64,000 nt of DNA from the NCBI RefSeq assembly GCF_007748095.1, contig NZ_CP036287.1:2976001-3040000 (forward strand). Direction: 5' to 3'. The notes under the pieces are model-generated. The model had not been told where the DNA came from and made no database searches. It saw only the letters and a list, made by a program, of their open reading frames with translations. Position 1 is the stretch's first letter. Each line of letters starts with the position of its first letter. Both the position numbers and the translations under genes were made by a program. This stretch comes from Engelhardtia mirabilis (lineage in GTDB: Bacteria; Planctomycetota; UBA1135; GCA-002686595). Shown here piece after piece: positions 8,104 through 16,652 of this stretch.

Positions 8104-9357
8104 CTATCGGTCGCTGGTAGCGGGCCGCTTGGGTGCCGGCAGGACGGGACCTGCATTCCGTTCCCGATCCTGGAATGACTCGGCCGGCCGCGTCTCGCTC
8201 GCGGTACGCAAGGTCCCCTCAAGGGAGGGAGAACCGACCAGGGCCTGCAGTGCGTCGACGGCGCGGGAGGACTCGATGCGATCGAGACAGATGCCGCCCC
8301 GGTCGCAGCTCTGCGCGAAGCACGGGGAGCATTCGACCGTCTCGCGCAGGGCGACGAAGCGCTCGCCGAAGGGGTGCCAGGAGCCCTCGCGGTCCCAGCC
8401 GGAGAAGACAGCCACGGTGGGGCAGCCGACCGCCGCGGCCAGGTGCATGGTCCCGGTGTCGTTGGAGACCAGGGCTCGGCAGCGGCGCAGGAGCTCCGCG
8501 GACGTCGACAGACCCGCGCGGCCGCAGAGGTTCACGACGCCCGGCCCCGCGGCGGCGGCGACGGCGTCCCCCAGCTCGGCCTCATCCGGTCCCCCGAGCA
8601 CGCAGGCGCGGCCGCCTGCGTCGACCCAGGCGCGCGCCACGACCGCGAAGCGCTCGGCGGGCCAGCGCTTGTGGAGGCGGTTCTGGCCCGGCCCGAGGGC
8701 GAGCAGGGGCGCGCGGTCGAGCCCCTGTTCACAAAGCAGCGCCGCGGCTTCCTCGCGGGCCCGCGGGTCCGAGCCCAGGTCGCTGACCGGCCGATCGATC
8801 ACGGCTCCCGAGCGGGCCACCAGGTCCACCAGGCGGCGCCATTCGGGATCGAAGCGCGCCCCCAGGTGGTGCGCGCGCGCCAGGGGCCCCGGCAGCCAGC
8901 CCCCGTGGGAAAGGGCCGTGCCGCGCACCCAGCCTGCGCCCGAAAGGCGCAGGAAGAGCAGGTTGCGGAGCTCGATAGCGGGGCTCGTGAGCTCCTGGGG
9001 CAGCAGGTAGATGCGGTCGAAGCGCTCGGCGCGCAGGCGTCGCAAGAGTCCCCACTGACCGGCCAGGCCCCGAATCTCCTCGGCGTGCCAGACCAGGCAA
9101 CGGTCGACCGCCGGCGCGTTGGCGAACAGTTCGCGCGCGCCCGCTCGACCCCGGGGACCGGGGGAGCTGAGCACCACGAGCTCCGCCTCCGGGTGGCGCT
9201 GGCGAACCGCGTCGATGGCGGGCAAGGCAGCCAGGGAATCGCCGATGAGCCCGACGCGAAGGACGGCGATGCGCTCGGGGCGGCCAGGACGCCGGCGCGG
9301 GGCAAGGGGCCACAGGGCGCGCTCCACGAGCCGCAGGGAAGTCTCGGCCAGGGACAT
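8104..9357 (-). CDS. glycosyltransferase family 9 (heptosyltransferase-like)
   Basis: A 417-residue GT9 protein. Members transfer heptose or related sugars from ADP-sugar donors onto lipopolysaccharide or other glycans. Seen here: RIAVLRVGLIGDSLAALPAI near residues 28-47 (acceptor domain), LALGPGQNRLHKRWPAERF in the middle, VSNDTGTMHLAAAVGCP (donor-site motif) and a Cys-rich segment CSPCFAQSCDRGGICLD, which is common in GT9. The ATG at 9357 (MSLAETSLRLVE) is the natural start; more upstream frame is low-complexity shadow. It precedes the Wza-like gene on the same strand, so it probably belongs to the polysaccharide locus. Confidence 0.85.
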   Translation of the reverse strand: MSLAETSLRLVERALWPLAPRRRPGRPERIAVLRVGLIGDSLAALPAIDAVRQRHPEAELVVLSSPGPRGRAGARELFANAPAVDRCLVWHAEEIRGLAGQWGLLRRLRAERFDRIYLLPQELTSPAIELRNLLFLRLSGAGWVRGTALSHGGWLPGPLARAHHLGARFDPEWRRLVDLVARSGAVIDRPVSDLGSDPRAREEAAALLCEQGLDRAPLLALGPGQNRLHKRWPAERFAVVARAWVDAGGRACVLGGPDEAELGDAVAAAAGPGVVNLCGRAGLSTSAELLRRCRALVSNDTGTMHLAAAVGCPTVAVFSGWDREGSWHPFGERFVALRETVECSPCFAQSCDRGGICLDRIESSRAVDALQALVGSPSLEGTLRTASETRPAESFQDRERNAGPVLPAPKRPATSDR

Positions 9358-9590
9358 CAGGCCGCTGGCGAGGCGCGTCGCGCCGCTTGCGCCCGCTCGC
9401 GCCCGCGCATGGGGCGGGTCGACGGGGGGGCACAGTGCGGGGCCGCGATGGGCCGTGCTGGATTCGGCGGGCGGCATCCCCCGGGGCATCGACCGCCCGG
9501 GCGCCCTCGCTCGACCGACGGGCGTTTGGACCGTCCCAGGCGGGGCACGCGGCGCACGGCCTCGGTCGCGAGGCCCCCGGGCGCGGCGCC

Positions 9591-10895
9591 TCAGCCTTCG
9601 GTCAGAACCGTCCCGTAGCGCGAGTCGACCAACTCGGCGAAGTCTCCATCGCCGGCCAACTGCTCGCGCTCCTTCTGGTTCAGCTTGGCCGCTTCCAGGG
9701 CCTTCGCGGCCGGGGACAGCTTGCCCTGCTGGGCGCGCGCCCGGGCCAGGCCGATGTAGTAGTCGCGATCCACGAAGCCGCCCCAACCGCCGTCCAGGAC
9801 GATGGCGCGGTCGAAGTCGCGCTCGGCCTTCTTGGGCCGACCGACCCGTAGGTACATCTGCGCCCGCGCGCCGTAGGGCTTGGGATCTTCCTTGTCGCGC
9901 GAGTTGTCGATGCGGTCGGTGTAGTAGTCCTCGAGACTGCGCAGCGCCTTGGCGTCTCCGAGGCGAGCGCGACAGACGGAGGCGGCCTCCGCGACCGAAC
10001 GCCGCTGGATGCCCTGCAAGACTTCGAGCCGCTCGTCCAGCTCGTCGCGCAGGTCCAGGTCGAAGGTGCCCAGGCGCTCGAGCAGCTCGACCGATTGTTC
10101 GTCCGAGAGCTTGCGAGCGGCCACCAAGACGAGCAGCGAGGCTGCGCGCTCGACCGTGAGCTCGCTCGGTTGACCCGCGAAGAAATCGAGCAGGGGGGCC
10201 AGGAACTCCGCGCAGCGCTCGAGATCCTCGATCAGGGGGCCGACCAGGACCGCCAGCTCGGGGTCGGGGAATCGTCCGAGCTCGATCAGGGCTTGTTCGA
10301 CGCGATCGCGGTCGGTCGAGGACAGGGCCGAGGCGAAGACGCGCTCGGCCGACTCGCCACCGAGCTGGGCCAGGGCACTCAGCGCGGCCTCGCGGTCACG
10401 CTGGCGCCCACTCTCGTAGATGCGCTCGAGCCGCGGCCCCACGATCGCCGGGTCCGGCCAGTGACCGAGCACCGCGATGGCCCGCGGCCGCCCCTCCAGG
10501 GAACCCTCCTCGGCGATCGCGAGCAAGGGCGGAAGCAGGGCCATGCCGTGCATCGACCCGAGCACCTGCGCGGCCTCGCGCGCCCGGCGCTCGATGCCGA
10601 GGGGGGCGTTCAGCCCCGGGTCGAGCATGTCGATCAGCACCAGCCCGGCGCCGGTCCCCAGGTCGACGATCTTCTTGCGCAGGCGGTCGACCTCGCGCTG
10701 GTTGTGCTCGGCGGATGCTTCCAGAACCCCGGCGAGAATCGACTCGACCTCCGGCCGGAGGCTCGCGCGCTCGGCCTCGCGCGCGGCGCGGGCGGCCTCG
10801 AGGACCTCTTCGATCGACTGCCGGTCAGCTCGCAGCGGTGCTGCGACGCCGGCCAGGACCAGAGCGGTGAGCAGGGCGCGGTGCATGCCCGGCAT
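9591..10895 (-). CDS. exported HEAT/TPR-repeat protein
   Basis: About 434 residues with no recognisable enzyme domain. The N-terminus has a short signal peptide (RALLTALVLAGVAAPLRA), so export is likely. Start is at the ATG at 10895 or the ATG three codons later. A helical coiled region (residues 25-85) is followed by HEAT-like pairs with repeated alternation of LLAIAEEG/AIAVLGHWPD and ALSALAQLGG. Toward the end is a TPR-like block (AQMYLRVGRPKKAERDFDRA, then ARARAQQGKLSPAAKALEAA). It is probably a scaffold or binding protein in the periplasm. It is transcribed away from mnmG and is not clearly part of the EPS run. Confidence 0.7.
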   Translation of the reverse strand: MPGMHRALLTALVLAGVAAPLRADRQSIEEVLEAARAAREAERASLRPEVESILAGVLEASAEHNQREVDRLRKKIVDLGTGAGLVLIDMLDPGLNAPLGIERRAREAAQVLGSMHGMALLPPLLAIAEEGSLEGRPRAIAVLGHWPDPAIVGPRLERIYESGRQRDREAALSALAQLGGESAERVFASALSSTDRDRVEQALIELGRFPDPELAVLVGPLIEDLERCAEFLAPLLDFFAGQPSELTVERAASLLVLVAARKLSDEQSVELLERLGTFDLDLRDELDERLEVLQGIQRRSVAEAASVCRARLGDAKALRSLEDYYTDRIDNSRDKEDPKPYGARAQMYLRVGRPKKAERDFDRAIVLDGGWGGFVDRDYYIGLARARAQQGKLSPAAKALEAAKLNQKEREQLAGDGDFAELVDSRYGTVLTEG

Positions 10896-10919
10896 GGTAA
10901 CCGTCCCGGCGCGGTCTCT

Positions 10920-11162
10920 TCAGTCCCGCGGATCCGGGGGGCGCAGCTCGACCACCGGCAGGCGCCCCGGAGCACCCGGGCGCGAGACCCGGGGCTGCGG
11001 ATCGTCCCGGCGCGCCGGACGCGGGGCGGCCGGCTCGTCCAGGTCGAGATCCTCGTCCGCGTAGGCCTCCACGGCTGCCATCAGGGCGGCCATGGCAGGT
11101 TCCGGGGGCAGCCCGTAGAGCGACCTCAGGCTGTGACGATGACGGAAGACCCAAGACAGCAC
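10920..11162 (-). CDS. possible small protein (80 aa)
   Basis: A GTG-initiated frame in the 365-bp gap between the HEAT/TPR gene and mnmG. It would encode VLSWVFRHRHSLRSLYGLPP, then a helix (MAALMAAVEAYADEDLDLDE) and a proline/arginine-rich tail. The ordered first half with a plausible amphipathic helix is unlike the random arginine/alanine shadows elsewhere in this sequence. No family is recognised, and the GTG start has no clear ribosome-binding site. It could be a chance frame in GC-rich DNA. Confidence 0.35.
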   Translation of the reverse strand: MLSWVFRHRHSLRSLYGLPPEPAMAALMAAVEAYADEDLDLDEPAAPRPARRDDPQPRVSRPGAPGRLPVVELRPPDPRD

Positions 11163-11260
11163 GGGCGGTCCATCGACCCTCCGTGCGCCCGGATTTGAGG
11201 CTCGCGCCCCTTTTGTCGCCCGCCGCCGGCGGCTTGAATGTGGGGCTGGCCAAGGCGCCC

Positions 11261-13177
11261 ATGATTCTCGACGAACCCGACAGGTTGCATCCCCACCCCG
11301 CGCCGACGCCCGATCCCGAGCGCCGCTTCGACGTGCTCGTGGTGGGCGGGGGTCACGCCGGGGTCGAGGCGGGTCTAGCCGCGGCGCGGCTCGGCGCGCG
11401 CACGGCGCTGTTGACCTTCCGCGCCGACAGGGTCGGCGAGATGAGCTGCAACCCCGCCATCGGCGGCCTGGGCAAGGGGCAGCTCGCGCGCGAGATCGAC
11501 GCCCTCGGCGGGGCCATGGGGCTCGCCACCGACCGCACCGGAATCCAGTTCCGGATGCTGAACACGGCCAAGGGCTACGCGGTCCAGGCACCGCGGGCCC
11601 AGTCCGATCGCCACCGCTACCGCGAGGACGTCACGGCCCAGGTCCTGGCGGCCGACGGGCTCGAGCTGATCGAGTCGGGGGTCGAGGACCTCCTGATCGA
11701 AGGTCCGGCGCACGCGCCGCGCGTGGTGGGGGTGCGAACCACGGCCGGCGTCGAGCTGCGCGCCGCCGCCACGGTCCTGACCACGGGCACGTTCCTCTCG
11801 GCGGTGATGCATACCGGCGCCGAGCAGACCGACGGCGGTCGCGTGGGCGAGGCTGCAGCCAAGGGCATCTCGAAGGACCTGCGCGCCCTGGGTCTGGCGC
11901 TCGGTCGGCTGAAGACCGGAACGCCACCGCGCCTGGCCCGCGAGGGCATCGCCTGGGAGCGGCTCGACGAGCAGTGGGGCGACCCACAGCCCCAGCCCTT
12001 CTCCTTCCGCACGGACGCGGCAGGTTTCCCGGCCCTGCCCCAGATCGCTTGCCACGTCACCTGGACCAACGAGCGCACCCACGCCACGATCCGCGACAAC
12101 GTGCACCTGGCGCCCATGTACGCCGGCCGCATCGCTGGCGTCGGCCCGCGCTACTGCCCGTCGGTGGAGGACAAGGTGATGCGTTTCCCCGACCGGGATC
12201 GACACCAGATCTTCCTCGAGCCCGAGGGCCTGGACACGGACGTGGTGTACGTGAACGGCGTGTCGACCTCCCTGCCGGGGCCGATCCAGGAGCAGTTCCT
12301 GCGAACCATCGACGGCCTGGAGGGTGCGCGCTTCCTGCGCCACGGCTATGCGGTCGAGTACGACTTCGTTCAGCCCAGTCAGCTCGATCCGACCCTGCAC
12401 TGCCGCGACGTGCCCGGGCTCTTCCTGGCGGGGCAGATCAACGGCACCAGCGGCTACGAGGAGGCCGGTGCCCAGGGTCTGCTCGCCGGAGCCAATGCCG
12501 CCCTGTGGGGCGCCGATCGCGCGGCCTTCGTCCTGGGGCGCCACGAGGCCTACTGCGGCGTGCTCGTCGACGATCTGACGGTCACCAACCCGACCGAGCC
12601 CTACCGCATGTTCTCCAGCCGCGCCGAGTACCGGCTGATGCTGCGCCAGGACAACGCCGATCGGCGGTTGGTACCGCGCGCGGCGGCGATCGGTCTGGTC
12701 GACAGCGAGGCCCGCGCGCGGGTGGCGCGGCGCGAGGCGCGCATCGCCGAGGCGGTGACCCTGCTCGGGCGGTTGCGCGAGCCCGATGGCAAGCGCAAGT
12801 CCCTGGCGGAGGTGCTGCTGCGGCCCGGTCGGACCCTCGACGACCTGGCTGCCGGCGCGCCGGAGTTGGCCGCGTTGGAGCTGACCCGCGACCTGACGAT
12901 CGCGGTCGAGGCCGACGTCAAATACGCCGGCTACGTGGACCGCGCGGTGGCGGACGTCGAGCGCGCGCGACGCCAGGAGTCGACGGAGATCCCGGGCGAG
13001 CTGGACCTCGGGGCACTCGTCGGTCTGCGCAATGAGGCGCGGGAGAAGCTGCAACAGATGCGGCCCCGGACCCTGGGCGCGGCGGGTCGGATCGCGGGCA
13101 TCAATCCCCCCGACGTGGCCCTGCTCGCGATCCACGTGGAGCGCTACAGGCGGGCTCGCGCCGAGTCGGCGGGCTGA
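11261..13177 (+). CDS. mnmG: tRNA uridine-5-carboxymethylaminomethyl synthesis enzyme MnmG
   Basis: The FAD-dependent partner of MnmE, installing the carboxymethylaminomethyl group at C5 of wobble uridine 34 in tRNAs. About 638 residues, matching the family. It carries VVGGGHAGVEAGLAAARLG (FAD-binding Rossmann loop), both GidA signatures (CNPAIGGLGKGQLAREID and GQINGTSGYEEAGAQGL), and the C-terminal helical MnmE-interaction domain (SRAEYRLMLRQDNAD... ending PPDVALLAIHVERYRR). I chose the ATG at 11261 (MILDEPDRLHPHP). An upstream ATG at 11183 would add 26 non-conserved residues. mnmE is not in this window. Confidence 0.95.
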   Translation: MILDEPDRLHPHPAPTPDPERRFDVLVVGGGHAGVEAGLAAARLGARTALLTFRADRVGEMSCNPAIGGLGKGQLAREIDALGGAMGLATDRTGIQFRMLNTAKGYAVQAPRAQSDRHRYREDVTAQVLAADGLELIESGVEDLLIEGPAHAPRVVGVRTTAGVELRAAATVLTTGTFLSAVMHTGAEQTDGGRVGEAAAKGISKDLRALGLALGRLKTGTPPRLAREGIAWERLDEQWGDPQPQPFSFRTDAAGFPALPQIACHVTWTNERTHATIRDNVHLAPMYAGRIAGVGPRYCPSVEDKVMRFPDRDRHQIFLEPEGLDTDVVYVNGVSTSLPGPIQEQFLRTIDGLEGARFLRHGYAVEYDFVQPSQLDPTLHCRDVPGLFLAGQINGTSGYEEAGAQGLLAGANAALWGADRAAFVLGRHEAYCGVLVDDLTVTNPTEPYRMFSSRAEYRLMLRQDNADRRLVPRAAAIGLVDSEARARVARREARIAEAVTLLGRLREPDGKRKSLAEVLLRPGRTLDDLAAGAPELAALELTRDLTIAVEADVKYAGYVDRAVADVERARRQESTEIPGELDLGALVGLRNEAREKLQQMRPRTLGAAGRIAGINPPDVALLAIHVERYRRARAESAG

Positions 13178-13312
13178 AGTCGAAGGGGGCGCGGTTGGGG
13201 CGCGGCGCCGAGCAGGCCGCAAGGGCAGACGACCGAGCGTGGGGTTGTCGAGCGCAACCATCGGTCCTGTGCCGACTCGAACCGTGTGCGACGAAATCGC
13301 GAACACCTTGCG

Positions 13313-13334
13313 AAGTTCGTGCTCGGTCGAACTT
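13313..13334. terminator. 7-bp inverted repeat between mnmG and next gene
   Basis: AAGTTCG (13313-13319) and CGAACTT (13328-13334) form a perfect 7-bp dyad with an 8-nt loop, in the 224-bp gap after mnmG. It includes A/T pairs in otherwise very GC-rich DNA, so it is less likely to be a chance GC palindrome. It could be a terminator for mnmG, although no strong T tract follows, or an operator for the downstream gene. Confidence 0.35.
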
Positions 13335-13401
13335 GCATTTGACGTTCCTGGGGATGAGGGCCCAGTGGAGGGCTCCCCAGATTCGCTGGACGAGACCACC
13401 C

Positions 13402-14109
13402 ATGCAGAGCCCCGAGACCTCCAGGAGGGCCGTGAGCGCCGCCCTCGAGGCGCTGGCCGCCGATTCAGCCAAGCTCCGTCGTGACGTGGGCGATCCCTCG
13501 ACCGCGATCCGGCTGGCCCTGGGGCATCTCGCCGGGGCCCTCGGGGAGTCGTCGACCGGCGTTCTGCGGGACCTCTGTGGTCGGCTCGACCGGGTGGCCC
13601 TGCGCTTGGAGGAGTTGGCCGTCCTGGCGTCGGTCGGTGCGGGGACGCTCACCGTGGTCGACCTGTGCCCGACCCTACACGGGGTGGCAGCCGACGCCCG
13701 CGCCGCCCACGGTGAACGCGTCGCCATCTGCTCGGACCTTCCGATTCGCTGTGTCGCCCGGGTGGACCTGGACTTGCTCCGACGGTTTCTGTCGGTCTCG
13801 ATCGAGTCGCGAATCGCCCAGGGCTACACGAATGTGCACCTGCGCGCGGTGCCGGGCTTCGAGGGACTGTGTCGCATCGAGTTGCGCTGCGGCCCTTCCG
13901 GGGCACGCGGTGCCGACCGGGGGCGCTGCGCCGCCCTCGAGCGGGCGGGCGAGTTGATCGCTCGGCAATTGGGCACGACCTACAGGGCGCGGCTCGTCCC
14001 CGTGCTCGGCACCCTCGATGTGATCGAGTTGCCCGAGGGGTCCACCCGCTGCATCGAAGGCGCTGGGGTCATGGACCAGCCCTTGGAACGCGCGAGCGAG
14101 TCCGCCTGA
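13402..14109 (+). CDS. degenerate histidine-kinase-like protein
   Basis: About 235 residues from the ATG at 13402. The layout resembles a sensor-kinase core without a sensor. A helical pair with AKLRRDVGDPSTAIRLALGH sits where kinases have S-H-E-L-R-N-P; the phospho-accepting His position is Arg here. The ATPase-like half has VDLDLLRRFLSVSIESRIAQ, mimicking the N box but lacking its Asn, and no clear G1/G2 glycine boxes are visible. It is probably inactive as a kinase and may act as a binding or dimerisation module. This is inference from pattern similarity. It stands alone between mnmG and a convergent transporter gene. Confidence 0.5.
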   Translation: MQSPETSRRAVSAALEALAADSAKLRRDVGDPSTAIRLALGHLAGALGESSTGVLRDLCGRLDRVALRLEELAVLASVGAGTLTVVDLCPTLHGVAADARAAHGERVAICSDLPIRCVARVDLDLLRRFLSVSIESRIAQGYTNVHLRAVPGFEGLCRIELRCGPSGARGADRGRCAALERAGELIARQLGTTYRARLVPVLGTLDVIELPEGSTRCIEGAGVMDQPLERASESA

Positions 14110-14176
14110 CGCGATCGCCGTCGCGGCTCGGCATACGACTCAGCGCAGGCTGCCCTTGCGTTTGCAGCCCCGTCGG

Positions 14177-14692
14177 CTAATCGGTCTGCTGGCCTGAGCC
14201 GGGTTCGATCGGAGTCGTGCGCCCGCCCTTGCTCGAGTCGGGCCGGGCCACGAGCATCAGCCCGCCGATCAGCAGGCAGACTCCGAGCAGTCGACCGAGG
14301 TTTGCCGGGGAGCGCGGGAAACCGAGCCAGCCGAAGTGATCGAGCACCAGGGATGCGGCCATCTGACCGGTGAAGATCAGCGCCACGAAGTAGGTCGCGC
14401 CGATGCGCGGAGCGACGATCATTGCGGTCGTCACGAACATCGCACCCACCGCGCCGCCGCCCAAATAGAGCCAGAGGGGCGCCCCATGGAGCTGGCTCGG
14501 CCGCGGAAGGCCGTGACCCGATACGAGCGCGATCAGGCACAGCAGCGAGCAGCCCACGCCGAACGAAATCACCCCGGCGCGCAAGGGCGTGCCCAGGCGC
14601 GCGGCGAGTTGCCCGTTGATGCCCGGTTGAAGGGCCACGAATGCGCCCGCGAGGAGGGCAGCCAGGACCGAGATCACGGTGACGAGTTTCAT
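14177..14692 (-). CDS. DMT-superfamily membrane protein (DUF606/YdcZ family)
   Basis: 171 residues with five hydrophobic segments: VTVISVLAALLAGAFVALQP, VISFGVGCSLLCLIALVSG, LWLYLGGGAVGAMFVTTAMI, GATYFVALIFTGQMAASLVL and LLGVCLLIGGLMLVA. The QPGINGQLA segment after the first helix and the VAPRIGATYFVALIFTGQM segment are typical of the DUF606 half-size drug/metabolite transporters, which work as dimers or pairs. The substrate is unknown. It ends with a short charged tail. It is convergent with the kinase-like gene and has its own start (ATG) with no coupled partner. Confidence 0.75.
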   Translation of the reverse strand: MKLVTVISVLAALLAGAFVALQPGINGQLAARLGTPLRAGVISFGVGCSLLCLIALVSGHGLPRPSQLHGAPLWLYLGGGAVGAMFVTTAMIVAPRIGATYFVALIFTGQMAASLVLDHFGWLGFPRSPANLGRLLGVCLLIGGLMLVARPDSSKGGRTTPIEPGSGQQTD

Positions 14693-14983
14693 GCCCGCGC
14701 AGGTTTGCAGAGCGGAGGCCGCGGGCCAAAGCCAAACGATGGGTATCTCGACCTCGTCGGCACGATCTGAAGTGCGCGAAGTCCGGATGCCCCAGGCCTG
14801 GTCGAGTCCGCGGCCAGGAGCGATCGCGGCGAGCGATGCCGCAACTCGGAAGCCGACGCGTGCCTCCAGGGTCGACCCTCGCGCAGGATCCGAACGCTCG
14901 TCGATTTGCCCGACCGGTCGTGCGAGGAGCGAGCACCCCGACCAGGGGTCTCGTCCGGCATCGACGTCGGCGATTGGGCTTCC

Positions 14984-16504
14984 TCAGGCCCGCGCGCTGT
15001 GTCGAGTGCCGGGACCGGGGGCGGGTGACGGGCCCTTGCGACTGCTCGAATCTTGCTCGGCTGCGTCGCGAATGTTCCGCAGCATGCCCTCGAACACGAA
15101 GCCGTGCAGCGGGACCACGGAGTACCAGTAGGCCAAGCCGACCAGGCCGCGCGGGCGAAAGCGGGCGGTCTGTCGCAGGGTGCAACCACCGCTCGGGCTC
15201 TCGTCGATATCGAAGGTCAAGCTTGCCGCGCCGGGCAGCTTCATTTCCGCGGTCAATTCCAGCCGTCGGTCGGGCTCGATGGCCGTCACCCGCCAGAAGT
15301 CGAGTGCGTCCCCGTAGCCGACGTGGGTCGGGTTGCGTCGCCCGCGCCGCAGGCCTGGGCCACCGACGAGTTTGTCCATCCAGCCGCGCAGCCTCCAGAG
15401 CCAATCCCCGGCGTACCAACCGTGACCACCGCCCACCCGACAGATGGCGCGGAACACCGCCGCCGGCGGGGCGTCGACTTCGATCGAGCGGGGGTCGACC
15501 ATCACGCGCCCCCCGGCCCAGTCGGGATCGCCCGGAATCACGCCGGCGTCGCTCCAACTCGATTGCACGTCCGCCGCCGCCTGCTTGCCGAGCGCGGCGA
15601 CGATCGCCTGCTCGACGCTGAGCAGGCGCTGGGGCATCAAGCGGTGGGCTTCGTCGTCGCGGCAGACCACGCGGTTTCGGAGTCCCTCGGTCAGGGGGCG
15701 CGCGAGGCGGCGATCGACGGGAGTCACCACATGCAGCCACAGGGAGCTGAGCCTGGGCGTCAGCAGGGGAATCGGGATCAAGCGCCGGGGCGGCAAGCCG
15801 CGCACCCGCGCCATGGTCTGGATCAGGTCGGCGTAGCTGACGATCTCGGGGCCGCCGATGTCGAAGGTGCGATCCACGGTCCGCGGCTCGTCCAGGCAGG
15901 TCACCAGGTAGTGCAGCACGTTGCGCACGGCGATCGGCTGGCTCTCGGTCCGCACCCAGCGGGGCGTGAGCATCACCGGCAGGCGCTCGACGAGGTAGCG
16001 CAGGATCTCGAACGACGCGGAGGCCGAACCGATGATCATGGCCGCGCGAAAGGCCGTCACCGGGACGGAGCCGGCGTGCAAGAGCCGTTCGACCTCGCGC
16101 CGCGAGCGCAGGTGGGCGGAGAGGTCGTCGCCGACCTCGCCCAGCCCGCCCAGGTACACGATGCGCTCGATTCGGGCTCGCTCGGCGGCGACCGCAAAGG
16201 TGCGGGCCAGCCGGCAGTCGGCCTCGGCGTACTCGGCGCCGGCGACGACCATCGAGTGGATCAGGTAGTAGGCCGCGCCGCAGCCCTCGAGGGCCCGCGC
16301 CAGGGCTTCTTCGTCGGAGGCATCGACCTCGACCAGCTCGACCTGCGGGTGGTCGGACCAGGGGCGATTCTCCAGCTTGCGGCGGTTGCGTCCGAGGGCG
16401 CGAACGCGGAATCCGGCAGCCAACAAGAGGGGCACCAACCTGCCGCCGATGTAGCCGGTCCCGCCTGTCACCGCCACCGGTCCCCGCTCTTGGGTGTCGC
16501 TCAC
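14984..16504 (-). CDS. SDR-family NAD(P)-binding protein with DUF2867 domain
   Basis: About 506 residues from a GTG at 16504. The N-terminal half is an atypical short-chain dehydrogenase: VAVTGGTGYIGGRLVPLLLA (nucleotide-binding glycine motif), AAYYLIHSM, RIVYLGGLGE and an FRAAMIIG segment. The C-terminal half is a DUF2867-like domain of the START/SRPBCC type: SIEVDAPPAAVFRAICRVGG, GWYAGDWLWRLRGWMDKLVG, and a Trp/Tyr-rich end (LAYWYSVVPLHGFVFEGML). This fusion is common in bacteria, but its substrate is not established. An ATG at 16588 is an alternative start that adds a low-complexity leader. It follows the sugar phosphotransferase gene by 148 bp on the same strand. Confidence 0.8.
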   Translation of the reverse strand: MSDTQERGPVAVTGGTGYIGGRLVPLLLAAGFRVRALGRNRRKLENRPWSDHPQVELVEVDASDEEALARALEGCGAAYYLIHSMVVAGAEYAEADCRLARTFAVAAERARIERIVYLGGLGEVGDDLSAHLRSRREVERLLHAGSVPVTAFRAAMIIGSASASFEILRYLVERLPVMLTPRWVRTESQPIAVRNVLHYLVTCLDEPRTVDRTFDIGGPEIVSYADLIQTMARVRGLPPRRLIPIPLLTPRLSSLWLHVVTPVDRRLARPLTEGLRNRVVCRDDEAHRLMPQRLLSVEQAIVAALGKQAAADVQSSWSDAGVIPGDPDWAGGRVMVDPRSIEVDAPPAAVFRAICRVGGGHGWYAGDWLWRLRGWMDKLVGGPGLRRGRRNPTHVGYGDALDFWRVTAIEPDRRLELTAEMKLPGAASLTFDIDESPSGGCTLRQTARFRPRGLVGLAYWYSVVPLHGFVFEGMLRNIRDAAEQDSSSRKGPSPAPGPGTRHSARA

Positions 16505-16652
16505 CCGGTCCCATAGCACAGCCGGGGTCGGTCCACAGGGTCTGAACCGCAGGTCCGATCCCGGCGCTGCCGGATTCAGTGGAGTCATCTCTGCAGCCAG
16601 CCCGAAAACGCGACGGCCGGGCCGACCGCCGCGCCCGCGGACCACGGCTCGC

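Noticed and set aside
11375..13399. 674-residue open frame on the minus strand
   Set aside because: It is antisense to mnmG, which is clearly real on the plus strand.
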